Assembly: GCF_009696005.1 (NCBI RefSeq)
Contig: NZ_VUMV01000006.1
Location: 62,001-126,000 of the forward strand
Source of the DNA: Bilifractor porci
Lineage (GTDB): Bacteria; Bacillota; Clostridia; Lachnospirales; Lachnospiraceae
Length of the DNA: 64,000 bases
Reading direction: 5' to 3'
Below are positions 16,978-26,383 of the stretch, piece after piece (the stretch's first letter is position 1; every line of letters begins with the position of its first letter). Below the pieces are notes generated by a model. It made no database searches. It saw only the letters and a list, made by a program, of their open reading frames with translations, and was not told where the DNA came from. Both the position numbers and the translations under genes were made by a program.

Positions 16978-18543
16978 ATGGATTCCGGAGAAAAGAAAAG
17001 GATAATTATTATCGGCGCGGGGCCGGCCGGACTGACGGCTGCCTATGAGCTTCTGGACAAGTCGGAGGACTACCAGGTGGTTGTCCTGGAAGAAAGCGGC
17101 TGCTTCGGCGGGATTTCCCGCACGGTGGAATATCACGGCAACCGCATGGATATGGGAGGACACAGGTTTTTCTCCAAGGTACCGGAAGTTAACGAGTGGT
17201 GGGAAAAAATGCTTCCCACGCAGGGCTCTCCGTCCAAGGATGATAAGATGCTTCACAGAACCTCCTCGCTGAAAAGCGGCGGGCCGGATCCGGAGCAGAC
17301 GGACCGGGTGATGCTAAGAAGAAACCGCCTGTCGCGTATTTTTTTCAAAAATAAGTTTTTTGATTATCCGGTAAGCCTGAAGCCGGAGACCATCCGCAAC
17401 ATGGGCTTCGGCACCACCATGGAGGTCGGCTTCAGCTATCTGGCAAGCGCTATTCACAAGCGGCCGGAAAATTCTCTGGAGGATTTTTACATCAACCGCT
17501 TCGGGAAGAAACTGTACTCCATGTTTTTTGAGCATTATACCGAGAATCTGTGGGGCAGGCATCCCAGCGAAATATCCCCGGAATGGGGCGCCCAGCGCGT
17601 CAAGGGGCTTTCCATTAACGCCATTCTGAAGGATATTTTCGGAAAGGCTTTCCACAGGAAAAACAGAGAAGTGGAGACTTCATTGATTGAGGAATTTGCC
17701 TATCCCAAGCTGGGTCCCGGCGAACTCTGGGAGATCACGGCGGATGAAATCCGGAAAAAGGGCGGGGAGATCCGGATGAACGCGAAAGTTACCGGCATCC
17801 GGAAAGACAGCCGTAATATCGCCCTGGGCGTGACCTATGAGCAGGACGGGAAGACTGTCAGCCTGGACGGAGATTATATTATCTCCTCTATGCCGATCAA
17901 GGACCTGGTTGCCGGCATGAACGACGTTCCGGAGAAATACGCGGAAATTGCCGCGGGGCTGCCCTATCGCGATTATATGACGGTCGGCGTCCTGGTTCCT
18001 TATCTGAATCTGAAAAACGAGACGGACATTCCCACGGTCGGAAATATCGTTCCGGACGACTGGGTGTATGTCCATGACAGAAGCGTGAAGATGGGACGGT
18101 TCCAGATTTACAACAACTGGTCCCCGTACCTGGTGAAAGATCTGGAGCACACGGTCTGGATGGGACTGGAATATTTCTGCAATGAGGGCGACAGTATGTG
18201 GTCCATGACCGATGACGAATTTGCCCGGATGGCTGTCTCGGAGATGGTCAGAATGAAGCTGATCCTGAAACCGGAAGATGTCCTTGACTACCATGTGGAG
18301 CGTGTGAAGAAGGCTTACCCGGCTTATTTTGATACCTACGAGCACATGGACGAGCTCAGGGATTACCTGAACTCCATCCCCAACCTCTTCTGTGTCGGGA
18401 GAAACGGGCAGCACCGCTACAATAATCTGGATCATTCCATGTGCACATCCTTTGAGACTGTCAAGGATATTCTGGCAGGGACAACGGATAAAACCAATGT
18501 GTGGAATGTCAATACCGAGAAGGAATATCACGAAGAGAAATAA
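16978..18543 (+). CDS. FAD/NAD-dependent oxidoreductase, UDP-galactopyranose-mutase/protoporphyrinogen-oxidase-like
   Basis: A soluble flavoprotein with the Rossmann dinucleotide motif [13 protein letters not shown] near the N-terminus, the GGISRTV and MDMGGHRFF turns of the amine-oxidase/UGM superfamily, and a C-terminal FAD segment with [16 protein letters not shown]. In glycan operons such proteins usually act on nucleotide- or lipid-linked sugars, and the exact reaction is not known. I choose the ATG at 16978, because AGGAGGAG lies at 16960-16967. The earlier ATG at 16957 would put this ribosome site inside the coding region. At 521 residues it is longer than UGM (about 370), with extra helices around 75-130. 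Probably last gene of the first glycan operon. Confidence 0.78.
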   Translation: MDSGEKKRIIIIGAGPAGLTAAYELLDKSEDYQVVVLEESGCFGGISRTVEYHGNRMDMGGHRFFSKVPEVNEWWEKMLPTQGSPSKDDKMLHRTSSLKSGGPDPEQTDRVMLRRNRLSRIFFKNKFFDYPVSLKPETIRNMGFGTTMEVGFSYLASAIHKRPENSLEDFYINRFGKKLYSMFFEHYTENLWGRHPSEISPEWGAQRVKGLSINAILKDIFGKAFHRKNREVETSLIEEFAYPKLGPGELWEITADEIRKKGGEIRMNAKVTGIRKDSRNIALGVTYEQDGKTVSLDGDYIISSMPIKDLVAGMNDVPEKYAEIAAGLPYRDYMTVGVLVPYLNLKNETDIPTVGNIVPDDWVYVHDRSVKMGRFQIYNNWSPYLVKDLEHTVWMGLEYFCNEGDSMWSMTDDEFARMAVSEMVRMKLILKPEDVLDYHVERVKKAYPAYFDTYEHMDELRDYLNSIPNLFCVGRNGQHRYNNLDHSMCTSFETVKDILAGTTDKTNVWNVNTEKEYHEEK

Positions 18544-18585
18544 AACGTGTCTTTCGGTGAATATTCTGTGCATCATCCGCAAAAT

Positions 18586-18615
18586 ATAGACGGGGTGGGG
18601 GAAAAATGATATAAT
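18586..18615 (+). promoter_or_regulatory. Promoter for the LCP gene
   Basis: TAGACG (18586-18591), 18-base spacer and a perfect TATAAT (18610-18615) preceded by TGA (extended -10). The transcript would carry a leader of about 80 nt. Confidence 0.65.
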
Positions 18616-18698
18616 CCCGGTTATTGTCGGGGATTATGTCAGAAAAAGGCAGAGCGTAAAGCCCCTTCTGCTGAAAGACTTTTTGAGGAGCATCGGTT

Positions 18699-20045
18699 TT
18701 GAAGAAGAAACACAGAAAAGGGTCCGCCTCGGTCGCGGTTTTTATCATTGTTCTGCTGGTTGCCGTGGCCATGGGGGCATTCCTTATGGTAAGCGGCAAG
18801 CTGGGAAAAATAAACAGGGTCAGCTCCCTGACTACGGATGTAGCATCAAATTCGCTGGAAGAATTCGAGCGGGACACCAGTGAGGCGGACACCCTGCAGG
18901 CGCAGGATGTCGATTTTAACGCGGATAATATCTCGATCATGCAGGACGATGACGTAAAGAATATCCTCCTGATCGGTCAGGACGCCAGGGAAGGGGAGGG
19001 GCGCCAGCGCTCCGACTCCATGATTCTGTGCAGCATCAACACAAAAACAAAGAAGATTATACTGACGTCGCTGATGCGGGACATGTATGTCCAGATTCCC
19101 GGCTACAGCAGCAACAAGCTTAACGCCGCCTACTGCTTTGGCGGGATGGAGCTGCTGGATCAGGTGATCGAGAATAATTTCGGAATTACCATTGACGGGA
19201 ATGTGGCGGTGGATTTCTTCGGCTTCATGGATGCCATGAGCGTGGTTGGAAACCTGGATATCGAGCTGACCGCGGAGGAGGCCGAGTACATCAACTCCGG
19301 CGGATGGGTCGAGATGGGAAGCCCGAATGACGGATGGGACCTGAAGGCAGGAGTGAATTCCATGACTCCCGCCCAGTACCTGGCCTTTGCGCGGATCCGC
19401 TATGTGGGCAATTCGGATTACGAGAGGACAGACCGGCAGCGCCGGGTCCTGATGGCCGCGTTTGACAAGGTCAAGAACAAGGGACTTACGGAGCTTCTTA
19501 CCATGGCCAATCAGATGTTCCCCTACCTCACCACAGACCTCACCAACACGGAGATCCTGAGCTATGTGAAAACCGTTTTTGTGGACGGCATCACGGAGAC
19601 AGAGAGCTACAGAATTCCGGTGGACGGCTATTTCTCGGAGGAAATTATCGACGGCATGTCGGTGCTTGTCCCGGATCTTACCATGAACAGCCAGTACCTG
19701 CAGAACTACATTTACGGGACGCCGGTGGATGAAAGTCTGGCCGGAAGTACGGACGAGCACACGGTAACCGACACAACCGGGGGAACCGATACCTCAGGCA
19801 CAGATACGGGAAGCGGCTACGACAGCAGAGGATATGACAGCACAGGCACCTATGACAGTACCTACACCCAGAACTACGATACCGGCACGGATTACGGTTA
19901 CGGCGATTACAGCGGAACCGATGCCGGCAGCGGCTATCAGGATAACACCTACGGGTATCAGGATGCCGGAACCGGCACAGATAACAGCTACGGAACCGGG
20001 GGCTACGCGGATCAGGGAGCGGCGGACGGTACCTACGGGCAGTGA
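18699..20045 (+). CDS. LytR-CpsA-Psr family glycopolymer ligase
   Basis: LCP enzymes transfer undecaprenyl-linked polymers onto peptidoglycan at the outer membrane face. An N-terminal helix (about 9-28) anchors the protein. The LCP domain runs from [12 protein letters not shown] (near 87) through [13 protein letters not shown], with the Asp and Arg residues that hold the pyrophosphate, to [10 protein letters not shown]. After residue 345 comes a tail of about 100 residues made almost only of Thr, Gly, Asp, Tyr and Ser, unusual for the family. The start is TTG, eight bases behind GAGGAG. It has its own promoter. It is the natural candidate for fixing one or more of the glycans encoded here to the wall. 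Confidence 0.9.
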   Translation: MKKKHRKGSASVAVFIIVLLVAVAMGAFLMVSGKLGKINRVSSLTTDVASNSLEEFERDTSEADTLQAQDVDFNADNISIMQDDDVKNILLIGQDAREGEGRQRSDSMILCSINTKTKKIILTSLMRDMYVQIPGYSSNKLNAAYCFGGMELLDQVIENNFGITIDGNVAVDFFGFMDAMSVVGNLDIELTAEEAEYINSGGWVEMGSPNDGWDLKAGVNSMTPAQYLAFARIRYVGNSDYERTDRQRRVLMAAFDKVKNKGLTELLTMANQMFPYLTTDLTNTEILSYVKTVFVDGITETESYRIPVDGYFSEEIIDGMSVLVPDLTMNSQYLQNYIYGTPVDESLAGSTDEHTVTDTTGGTDTSGTDTGSGYDSRGYDSTGTYDSTYTQNYDTGTDYGYGDYSGTDAGSGYQDNTYGYQDAGTGTDNSYGTGGYADQGAADGTYGQ

Positions 20046-20100
20046 CGGTATGCCGGAAAATATCAGTTACAGGGTTTTCAAAAGATAATTACAATGTCAC

Positions 20101-20157
20101 AAGTCCGATGCCACCAGGAAACGGATGGGCGGCAAAAGAAACTTCGGACAACTGTAT
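20101..20157 (+). ncRNA. Conserved intergenic motif, copy 1 (upstream of rmlA)
   Basis: This short gap shares three blocks with the gap at 24217-24275: AAGTCCGA (20101-20108), GGGCGGCAAAAG (20127-20138) and ACAACTGTAT (20148-20157). The distance between the second and third block is 21 bases in both copies. GTCCGA (20103-20108) can pair with TCGGAC (20144-20149). TACAG and TATCA just upstream (20061-20072) can pair with CTGTATGATA (20152-20161). A TACAAT at 20090-20095 could be a -10. I take it to be a cis-acting leader RNA of unknown kind. It matches no riboswitch that I know. Confidence 0.45.
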
Positions 20158-20185
20158 GATAAGGTATCAGAAAGGAAGGATTGCA

Positions 20186-21091
20186 ATGAAAGGAATCGTT
20201 CTTGCCGGGGGTTCCGGCACCAGGCTGTATCCTCTTACAAAGGTAACATCCAAGCAGCTTCTGCCGGTTTATGACAAACCGATGATTTATTACCCGCTGT
20301 CTGTTCTGATGAATGCGGATATCCGGGACATTCTGATTATCTCCACGCCTGCGGATACGCCGCGCTTTCAGGAACTGCTTGGGGACGGGCATCAGTTCGG
20401 GCTGCATCTGCAGTATAAGGTCCAGCCGTCTCCGGACGGGCTCGCGCAGGCCTTTATTATCGGAGAGGAATTTATCGGGAAAGACGATGTCGCCATGATC
20501 CTGGGCGATAATATTTTCGCCGGTCACGGGCTGACCAAACGGCTGCGCGCCGCGGTAAAACGCGCGGAGAGCGGAGAAGGCGCCAGCGTGTTCGGCTACT
20601 ATGTGGATGACCCGGAGCGCTTCGGCATTGTGGAGTTCAATGAAAAAGGACAGGCAATATCCATTGAGGAAAAGCCGCAGAAGCCGAAGAGCAATTACTG
20701 CGTGACCGGGCTGTATTTCTACGATAATCATGTCGTCGAGTACGCAAAGAATCTGAAACCGTCCGCCAGAGGCGAACTGGAAATCACCGACCTGAACCGG
20801 ATTTATCTGGAGCAGGGAAAGCTGAATGTAGAGCTTCTGGGACAGGGCTTTACCTGGCTGGATACCGGTACTCATGAGAGCCTGGCCGATGCCACCAACT
20901 TCGTCAAGACCATGGAGCAGCACCAGCACCGGAAAATCGCCTGTCTGGAGGAGATTGCCTATCTCAACGGCTGGATCTCGCGGGAAGAGCTGCTGGATGA
21001 TTACGAGGAACTGAAGAAAAATCAGTACGGCCAGTACCTCTTGGATGTCCTGAACGGAAAATACGTGGATATTCTGAGCGAAAACCGGTAA
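20186..21091 (+). CDS. rmlA: Glucose-1-phosphate thymidylyltransferase
   Basis: RmlA makes dTDP-glucose from dTTP and glucose-1-phosphate. [13 protein letters not shown] is the nucleotidyltransferase signature, [11 protein letters not shown] the sugar-phosphate site, and [11 protein letters not shown] carries the metal-binding Asp. Its 301 residues are standard. The start is set by GGAAGGA five bases before ATG 20186. The frame stays open upstream but that part is the leader region. It heads rmlA-rmlB-rmlD, with rmlC missing from its usual place and found at 36179. The product also feeds WecE. Confidence 0.96.
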   Translation: MKGIVLAGGSGTRLYPLTKVTSKQLLPVYDKPMIYYPLSVLMNADIRDILIISTPADTPRFQELLGDGHQFGLHLQYKVQPSPDGLAQAFIIGEEFIGKDDVAMILGDNIFAGHGLTKRLRAAVKRAESGEGASVFGYYVDDPERFGIVEFNEKGQAISIEEKPQKPKSNYCVTGLYFYDNHVVEYAKNLKPSARGELEITDLNRIYLEQGKLNVELLGQGFTWLDTGTHESLADATNFVKTMEQHQHRKIACLEEIAYLNGWISREELLDDYEELKKNQYGQYLLDVLNGKYVDILSENR

Positions 21092-21216
21092 CGGGCCGCC
21101 GCCATGTTTACTTCTCACAGGAGATACAGAATAAGGACGGAAAAAGAATCAATCCGGCAGTGACAGAAGAGCCGGAAAAAAAGAGATGCAGGCAGAGATG
21201 CCGGAAGGAGAATGTT

Positions 21217-22236
21217 ATGAATATCATAGTGACCGGCGGAGCCGGGTTTATCGGCTCCAATTTTATCTTTTACATGATGAAGCAGCATCCGGAAGACCGG
21301 ATTGTCTGTCTGGACAAGCTGACCTACGCCGGAAACCTCTCTACCCTGGAGCCGGTGATGGACAGCCCGAATTTCCGTTTCGTAAAAATGGACATCTGTG
21401 ACAGGGCTGCGGTATACGGCCTGTTTGAAGAGGAGCATCCGGATGTCGTGGTGAACTTTGCGGCGGAATCCCACGTGGACCGGTCCATTGAGAATCCGGA
21501 GATTTTCCTGCAGACCAATATTATCGGGACATCCGTCCTGATGGATGCCTGCCGGAAATACGGTATTCAGAGATATCATCAGGTCAGCACGGACGAGGTT
21601 TACGGAGATCTGCCGATTGACAGGCCGGATCTCTTCTTTACGGAGAATACCCCTCTTCATACCTCCAGTCCCTACAGCAGCTCAAAGGCATCCGCGGATC
21701 TGCTGGTAAACGCGTATCACAGAACCTATGGCCTGCCCACGACAATCAGCCGCTGCTCCAACAACTACGGCCCTTACCAGTTCCCGGAGAAGCTGATTCC
21801 GCTGATGATCGCCAATGCGCTGGCGGACAAGCCGCTTCCGGTATACGGAGAAGGCCTGAATGTCCGCGACTGGCTGTACGTGGAAGACCACTGCAAGGCG
21901 ATCGACTTGATTATCCGGAAAGGACGGGTAGGAGAGGTTTACAACATCGGCGGACACAACGAGATGCGGAACATTGATATTGTCCGCCTGATCTGCGAGG
22001 CGCTCGGTAAACCGGAGAGCCTGATTACCCATGTGACAGACCGGAAGGGACATGACCAGCGGTACGCGATTGATCCCGCGAAAATCCATAATGAGCTGGG
22101 CTGGCTGCCGGAGACGATGTTTAAGGACGGAATCAAAAAGACCATCCAGTGGTATCTGGATCATCAGGACTGGTGGAAGACCATCATTTCCGGCGAGTAC
22201 CAGAACTACTATCAGAAAATGTACGGCAACCGCTGA
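21217..22236 (+). CDS. rmlB: dTDP-glucose 4,6-dehydratase
   Basis: An extended short-chain dehydrogenase that converts dTDP-glucose to dTDP-4-keto-6-deoxyglucose, the branch point to rhamnose and Fuc4N. It has the NAD site [12 protein letters not shown] at the N-terminus, [10 protein letters not shown] with the catalytic Asp, and [11 protein letters not shown] with catalytic Tyr and Lys. The 339 residues are normal. ATG 21217 lies six bases behind GGAAGGAG. An in-frame ATG 57 bases upstream lacks support. It is cotranscribed with rmlA and rmlD. Confidence 0.96.
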   Translation: MNIIVTGGAGFIGSNFIFYMMKQHPEDRIVCLDKLTYAGNLSTLEPVMDSPNFRFVKMDICDRAAVYGLFEEEHPDVVVNFAAESHVDRSIENPEIFLQTNIIGTSVLMDACRKYGIQRYHQVSTDEVYGDLPIDRPDLFFTENTPLHTSSPYSSSKASADLLVNAYHRTYGLPTTISRCSNNYGPYQFPEKLIPLMIANALADKPLPVYGEGLNVRDWLYVEDHCKAIDLIIRKGRVGEVYNIGGHNEMRNIDIVRLICEALGKPESLITHVTDRKGHDQRYAIDPAKIHNELGWLPETMFKDGIKKTIQWYLDHQDWWKTIISGEYQNYYQKMYGNR

Positions 22237-22301
22237 GAGTAAACGGATTTGCCGGTCAGCTGGTACGGCTGTAGGTGAAAATGCGGAGGATGAGAGCGGA
22301 T

Positions 22302-23225
22302 ATGAAATTTTTCGTCACAGGCGTGGCCGGGCAGCTGGGCCACGATGTCATGAATGAACTGAAAAAGCGGGGATATGAAGGAATCGGCAGCGATCTTGCC
22401 CCGGAGTATTCCGGTATGCAGGACGGTTCCCCGGTCTGCGGGATGCCCTATGTCTCCCTGGATATCACAGACGCGGCCGCGGTGGACAGAACCATTTCGG
22501 AAATCCGGCCGGACGTCATTGTCCACTGCGCGGCCTGGACAGCTGTGGATATGGCGGAGGATGACGACAAGGCGCAGAAGGTCCGGGCAATTAACGCCGG
22601 AGGGACGCAGCATATTGCGGATGCGGCGAAAAAGACCGGAGCGAAGATGATCTACCTGAGCACGGACTATGTTTTCGACGGACAGGGAACCGAGCCCTGG
22701 GATCCGGACTGCAAAGATTACCGGCCGCTGAACTGGTACGGACAGACAAAGCTGGAGGGAGAGCAGGCCGTCAGCAGTACGCTGGAGAAATATTTTATCG
22801 TGCGGATCGCCTGGGTATTTGGAAAAAACGGAAAAAATTTTATCAAGACGATGCTTCAGGTGGGCAGGACTCACGACGAGGTGCGCGTGGTAAACGATCA
22901 GATCGGAACGCCTACCTACACCTTGGATCTTTCCCGCCTGCTTGTCGATATGGCAGAGACGGAAAAATACGGCTATTATCACGTCACCAATGAGGGAGGC
23001 TATATTTCCTGGTATGATTTTACCTGTGAAATATACAGGCAGGCCGGTATGAAAACAAAGATTATACCGGTTACGACAGCGGAATACGGTCTGTCCAAAG
23101 CGGCCCGACCGTTTAACAGCCGTCTGGACAAGTCTAAGCTGGTGAAAAACGGATTCCGTCCGCTTCCGGACTGGAAGGATGCGCTGCACAGGTACCTGCA
23201 GGAAATCGGTGTGCCGGAGCAGTGA
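22302..23225 (+). CDS. rmlD: dTDP-4-dehydrorhamnose reductase
   Basis: RmlD carries out the last step to dTDP-L-rhamnose with NADPH. The N-terminus FFVTGVAGQLGHDV binds the cofactor, LSTDYVFDG and YGQTKLEGEQAV carry the Ser/Thr-Tyr-Lys site, and RIAWVFG is conserved. I choose ATG 22302, which begins the protein at the Rossmann strand. ATG or GTG codons at 22275, 22281 and 22290 are also in frame and the GGAGGA at 22285-22290 does not decide clearly. The 307-residue product is of usual size. Its gene overlaps no neighbour, and the following glycosyltransferase starts 29 bases later. Confidence 0.94.
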   Translation: MKFFVTGVAGQLGHDVMNELKKRGYEGIGSDLAPEYSGMQDGSPVCGMPYVSLDITDAAAVDRTISEIRPDVIVHCAAWTAVDMAEDDDKAQKVRAINAGGTQHIADAAKKTGAKMIYLSTDYVFDGQGTEPWDPDCKDYRPLNWYGQTKLEGEQAVSSTLEKYFIVRIAWVFGKNGKNFIKTMLQVGRTHDEVRVVNDQIGTPTYTLDLSRLLVDMAETEKYGYYHVTNEGGYISWYDFTCEIYRQAGMKTKIIPVTTAEYGLSKAARPFNSRLDKSKLVKNGFRPLPDWKDALHRYLQEIGVPEQ

Positions 23226-23254
23226 CGGGCGGAACAGGCGGAGGTGTTTTGCGC

Positions 23255-24175
23255 ATGGTCCAAATCCTTCTTGCTTCGTATAACGGAGAAAAATATATCA
23301 GGGAACAGCTGGATTCCCTGCTGGGGCAGAATTACCCCGGTATCCAGATCCTGGTCAGGGACGACTCCTCTACAGACCGAACGCCGGAGATTCTGGAGGA
23401 ATATCAGGAGGCAAATCCGGGGAGGATCACGTTAATCCGGGATGCCCTTCCCGGGGGCAGCGCGGCCGCCAATTTCTTCGCTCTTCTGAGCCACGCTTCA
23501 GCGGATTACATCATGTTCTGCGATCAGGACGACGTCTGGTTTCCGCAGAAGGTGGGCCGGACGCTGGAGGTCATGCGGAACGAGGAAAAAACTTCCCGTC
23601 CGAAGGAACCGATCCTGGTATTCTCGGAGTATGTTGTGGCGGATGCAGAGCTGCGGCCCATGAACATCCGGGAAAACCAGCTTCAGATCGCGAAATTTTA
23701 TGTCACTCTCCCGCGGCTGCTGGTTCAGAATTATGTGACAGGCTGTACCTGTATGCTGAACCGAGAGGCGTATAGCCATCTGGGAACCGCGGAGCCGGGA
23801 ATCCCCATGCACGACTGGTGGGCGGCACTGTACGCAAGCGCCTTCGGGCACATTGTCCATCTGCCGGAAAAACTGATGCTGTACCGACAGCACGGAGACA
23901 ACCAGGTAGCGGCCAAGAATGTCAAATCCTTCCGCTATCGCCTGGACCGGCTGAAGGATCCCCAGACCAGGACATCGATGCAGAGAAACTACCGTCAGGC
24001 TGAGATCTTCCGGCAGAGGTACGGCGGTTCGATGCCGGAGTCAAAAAGGAAGGTTCTGGACGGCTTTCTGGAACTGCGGGATCTTCCGAAGCCTGAGAGA
24101 GTACGGAAACTCATACAGGGCGGCTATCTGAAGGGGGACTTTGTCCGGGCAGCGGCGGAAATTCTGTTCCTCTGA
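23255..24175 (+). CDS. Family 2 glycosyltransferase, possible rhamnosyltransferase
   Basis: A cytosolic GT-A enzyme of 306 residues. VQILLASYNGEKYI, RDDSSTDRT and CDQDDVWFP give the nucleotide and DxD sites. The DQDDVW form is common in rhamnosyltransferase-like GT2 proteins. HDWWAALYASAFG is the usual acceptor helix with the catalytic Asp. The start is ATG 23255, eight bases behind GGAGGTG. It directly follows rmlD, which with the motif variant suggests rhamnose as donor. That is inference. It is the last gene before a promoter at 24191. Confidence 0.82.
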   Translation: MVQILLASYNGEKYIREQLDSLLGQNYPGIQILVRDDSSTDRTPEILEEYQEANPGRITLIRDALPGGSAAANFFALLSHASADYIMFCDQDDVWFPQKVGRTLEVMRNEEKTSRPKEPILVFSEYVVADAELRPMNIRENQLQIAKFYVTLPRLLVQNYVTGCTCMLNREAYSHLGTAEPGIPMHDWWAALYASAFGHIVHLPEKLMLYRQHGDNQVAAKNVKSFRYRLDRLKDPQTRTSMQRNYRQAEIFRQRYGGSMPESKRKVLDGFLELRDLPKPERVRKLIQGGYLKGDFVRAAAEILFL

Positions 24176-24187
24176 CCGGATAAACAA

Positions 24188-24196
24188 TGCTATAAT
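24188..24196 (+). promoter_or_regulatory. Extended -10 promoter upstream of the ChW-C39 gene
   Basis: TGCTATAAT (24188-24196) is an extended -10. No acceptable -35 lies at 16-18 bases. A start near 24203 would place the whole conserved motif (24203-24276) at the beginning of the transcript. Confidence 0.5.
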
Positions 24197-24202
24197 GCTA
24201 AC

Positions 24203-24276
24203 GATACCAGGGTCAAAAGTCCGACGATGGGCATAATTATACAGGGGCGGCAAAAGGTACTTTTAACAACTGTATC
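24203..24276 (+). ncRNA. Conserved intergenic motif, copy 2 (upstream of ChW-C39 gene)
   Basis: Contains AAGTCCGA (24217-24224), GGGCGGCAAAAG (24245-24256) and ACAACTGTAT (24266-24275), the same blocks as upstream of rmlA. GATAC (24203-24207) pairs with GTATC (24272-24276) and closes the element. AAAAGT (24215-24220) pairs with ACTTTT (24259-24264) inside it. ATACAG (24239-24244) offers an alternative partner for CTGTAT. It begins right at the predicted start of transcription. This suggests an RNA element, possibly one that coordinates sugar-nucleotide synthesis with wall enzymes. Confidence 0.5.
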
Positions 24277-24376
24277 AATAAAGAATGTGTGAAACAGTAA
24301 ATGCTCCATGAAGCGGCCGGTTTCCGCGCGGGGCGCCGCAGACAGGAGGAAGAACAGCAGGGGGCAGAGAAGCAAA

Positions 24377-26242
24377 ATGAGAGGGAAACTGGTAAAAAGA
24401 GTATTGGCAGCGGCAATGGCGGCCGTCTTTTTGACGGCGGCGGCACCGGTCTACGCGGAGGACAGCACCGGGACATCCGGGACGGGAACGACGCAGTCTG
24501 TGCAGGAAACCACCGGCACAGCGGACAGCACAGGCGCAGCGTCCGGCACAGCGGACAGTAAAGATACACAGTCCGGTGGCGCGGACAGCGGCAGTTCCGG
24601 GACGGACAGCGGTTCTGGGTCGGTGACACCCGACTCGGCGGAGCCTTCTGTCGTTTCACAGTCAGACGCTGCGGGCTCAGACAATTCGGTACAGGGCAGC
24701 AGTTCCGAGCAGGAGCAGACCCTGGAAGTTTCTGCGGCATCGGCGCCGGAACAGGAAAAAGAGCTTTCGCACATGGATGTTCTCTATTCCGCCCATGTGC
24801 AGAATATCGGCTGGATGGGAGAAGTTTCTAACGGCGCGGAAGGTGGGACGGACGGCAGAAGTCTTCGTATGGAAGCGCTGAAAATCCGTCTCTCCGGGCA
24901 GGCGGATCTCCACGTCAATTACCAGGTCCATGTACAGAACATCGGCTGGATGGGAGAGGTATCGGACGGAACCGTGGCCGGAACGGAGGGCAGAAGCCTC
25001 CGTATGGAGGCGCTGAAGCTGCGCCTGACCGGAAACGACGCGGACAAATATACCATCTACTATCGTGTGCATGCGCAGAACATCGGCTGGATGGGCTGGG
25101 CAAAGAACGGAGAGACGGCTGGAACAACCGGACAGTCCCTGCGGCTGGAGGCTATTCAGATCCGTATCCTTCCGAACACGGAAGCTGCCCCGGCCAATGA
25201 CGGCTCGACTTCGGTTCCTGCCTATGACGCGTCTGTGTCCATACAGGCGCATGTCCAGAATATCGGCTGGATGGGCTGGGCGTCAGGAACAGCCGGAACA
25301 ACCGGCAGGAGCCTCCGGATGGAAGCGGTCCGCATCGGACTGAACGGGGGAAGCATCTACGGAGGAATCGAGTACCGCACTCACATCCAGAACATCGGCT
25401 GGGAGAGCGGCTGGGCCGCGAACGGTTCCACAAGCGGGACAGAGGGAAGGAGCCTGCGGCTGGAGGCCGTCCAGCTCCGTCTGACCGGCGATATCGCGAA
25501 TTATTATGATATCTATTACCGCGCCCACATCCAGAATTACGGCTGGCTGGGATGGACATGCAATGGCCAGTCCGCCGGTTCTTCCGGCTGTTCCTACCGG
25601 ATGGAGGCGCTGCAGATTCAGCTTCGGATCAAGGGAAGCGGCGCGCCCGGAAGCACAGCCAACGCGTTTGTAAAGGATCAGATTCGTCTGAACGTTCCCT
25701 GTGTCATGCAGTTCCCGGAGCTTCCGACCGGCTGTGAGTCGGTCGCCCTGACCAATCTGCTGCTTTATAACGGATTCAGTCTGGGAAAGACAACTATCGC
25801 GGATAACTACCTGCCGTATGGATCGAATTACGCGGTTTCCTTTGTCGGAAATCCGCACTCTGTGAACGGGGCCGGCGTTTACCCGCCGGGAATCGTCATC
25901 GCGGCAAACCGCTATCTGGCGGCAAAGGGAAGCAGTCTGCGCGCCTATGACATCACAGGTTCGTCCATGGAACAGCTGTATTCTTATCTGGATCAGGGAT
26001 ACCCGGTTCTGGTCTGGTCCACAACAGGAATGGCTTCCCCGCATGTGACCGGCTATCAGAGCTACGGGGGAAGAAATTATCCGTGGTTTTCACAGGAACA
26101 CTGCGTGGTACTGAAGGGCTATAACAGACGGACCAATACCGTTTATGTCAGTGATTCCATTTCCGGTGATATCGGCAGAAATGCCTCCCGGTTTACCGAC
26201 CTTTACAATCAGATCGGAAGGTTTGCGGTAATCATCCGGTAA
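24377..26242 (+). CDS. Secreted ChW-repeat protein with C39-like cysteine peptidase domain
   Basis: The 621-residue precursor has a signal peptide (cut after VYA near 27) and a Ser/Thr/Gly/Asp-rich linker to about 134. Six ChW (Clostridial hydrophobic Trp) repeats follow to about 425, each with an HVQNIGW-type core and ending near RSLRMEA. They fall into two sets of three separated by a linker. From about 430 comes a papain-like C39_2 domain: catalytic Cys in PTGCESVALT, His in EHCVVLKGY and Asp in YVSDSISG. It probably stays bound to the wall through the repeats and cuts peptides or a surface substrate. The start has a weak ribosome site but fits the signal peptide. Two further proteins (53231, 55341) share the repeat layout. 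Confidence 0.88.
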   Translation: MRGKLVKRVLAAAMAAVFLTAAAPVYAEDSTGTSGTGTTQSVQETTGTADSTGAASGTADSKDTQSGGADSGSSGTDSGSGSVTPDSAEPSVVSQSDAAGSDNSVQGSSSEQEQTLEVSAASAPEQEKELSHMDVLYSAHVQNIGWMGEVSNGAEGGTDGRSLRMEALKIRLSGQADLHVNYQVHVQNIGWMGEVSDGTVAGTEGRSLRMEALKLRLTGNDADKYTIYYRVHAQNIGWMGWAKNGETAGTTGQSLRLEAIQIRILPNTEAAPANDGSTSVPAYDASVSIQAHVQNIGWMGWASGTAGTTGRSLRMEAVRIGLNGGSIYGGIEYRTHIQNIGWESGWAANGSTSGTEGRSLRLEAVQLRLTGDIANYYDIYYRAHIQNYGWLGWTCNGQSAGSSGCSYRMEALQIQLRIKGSGAPGSTANAFVKDQIRLNVPCVMQFPELPTGCESVALTNLLLYNGFSLGKTTIADNYLPYGSNYAVSFVGNPHSVNGAGVYPPGIVIAANRYLAAKGSSLRAYDITGSSMEQLYSYLDQGYPVLVWSTTGMASPHVTGYQSYGGRNYPWFSQEHCVVLKGYNRRTNTVYVSDSISGDIGRNASRFTDLYNQIGRFAVIIR

Positions 26243-26383
26243 GAGACAGTTTTCAGCCGGCGGGATTGGTATCCGTGTCTGAAAGCCTGAAAGCGAGAAT
26301 ATCCGGCGGCAGAACTGCGGATGCAGGCGGTCCGTCGGGCAGAGGCACGACACAGAGAAATACAAAGATAAGGGAGCAGGAAT

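Noticed and set aside
24301-24376. Earlier starts for the ChW-C39 gene (ATG 24301 or 24308)
   Set aside because: 24301 is in another frame. 24308 would put 23 hydrophilic residues before the signal peptide and lacks a ribosome site.
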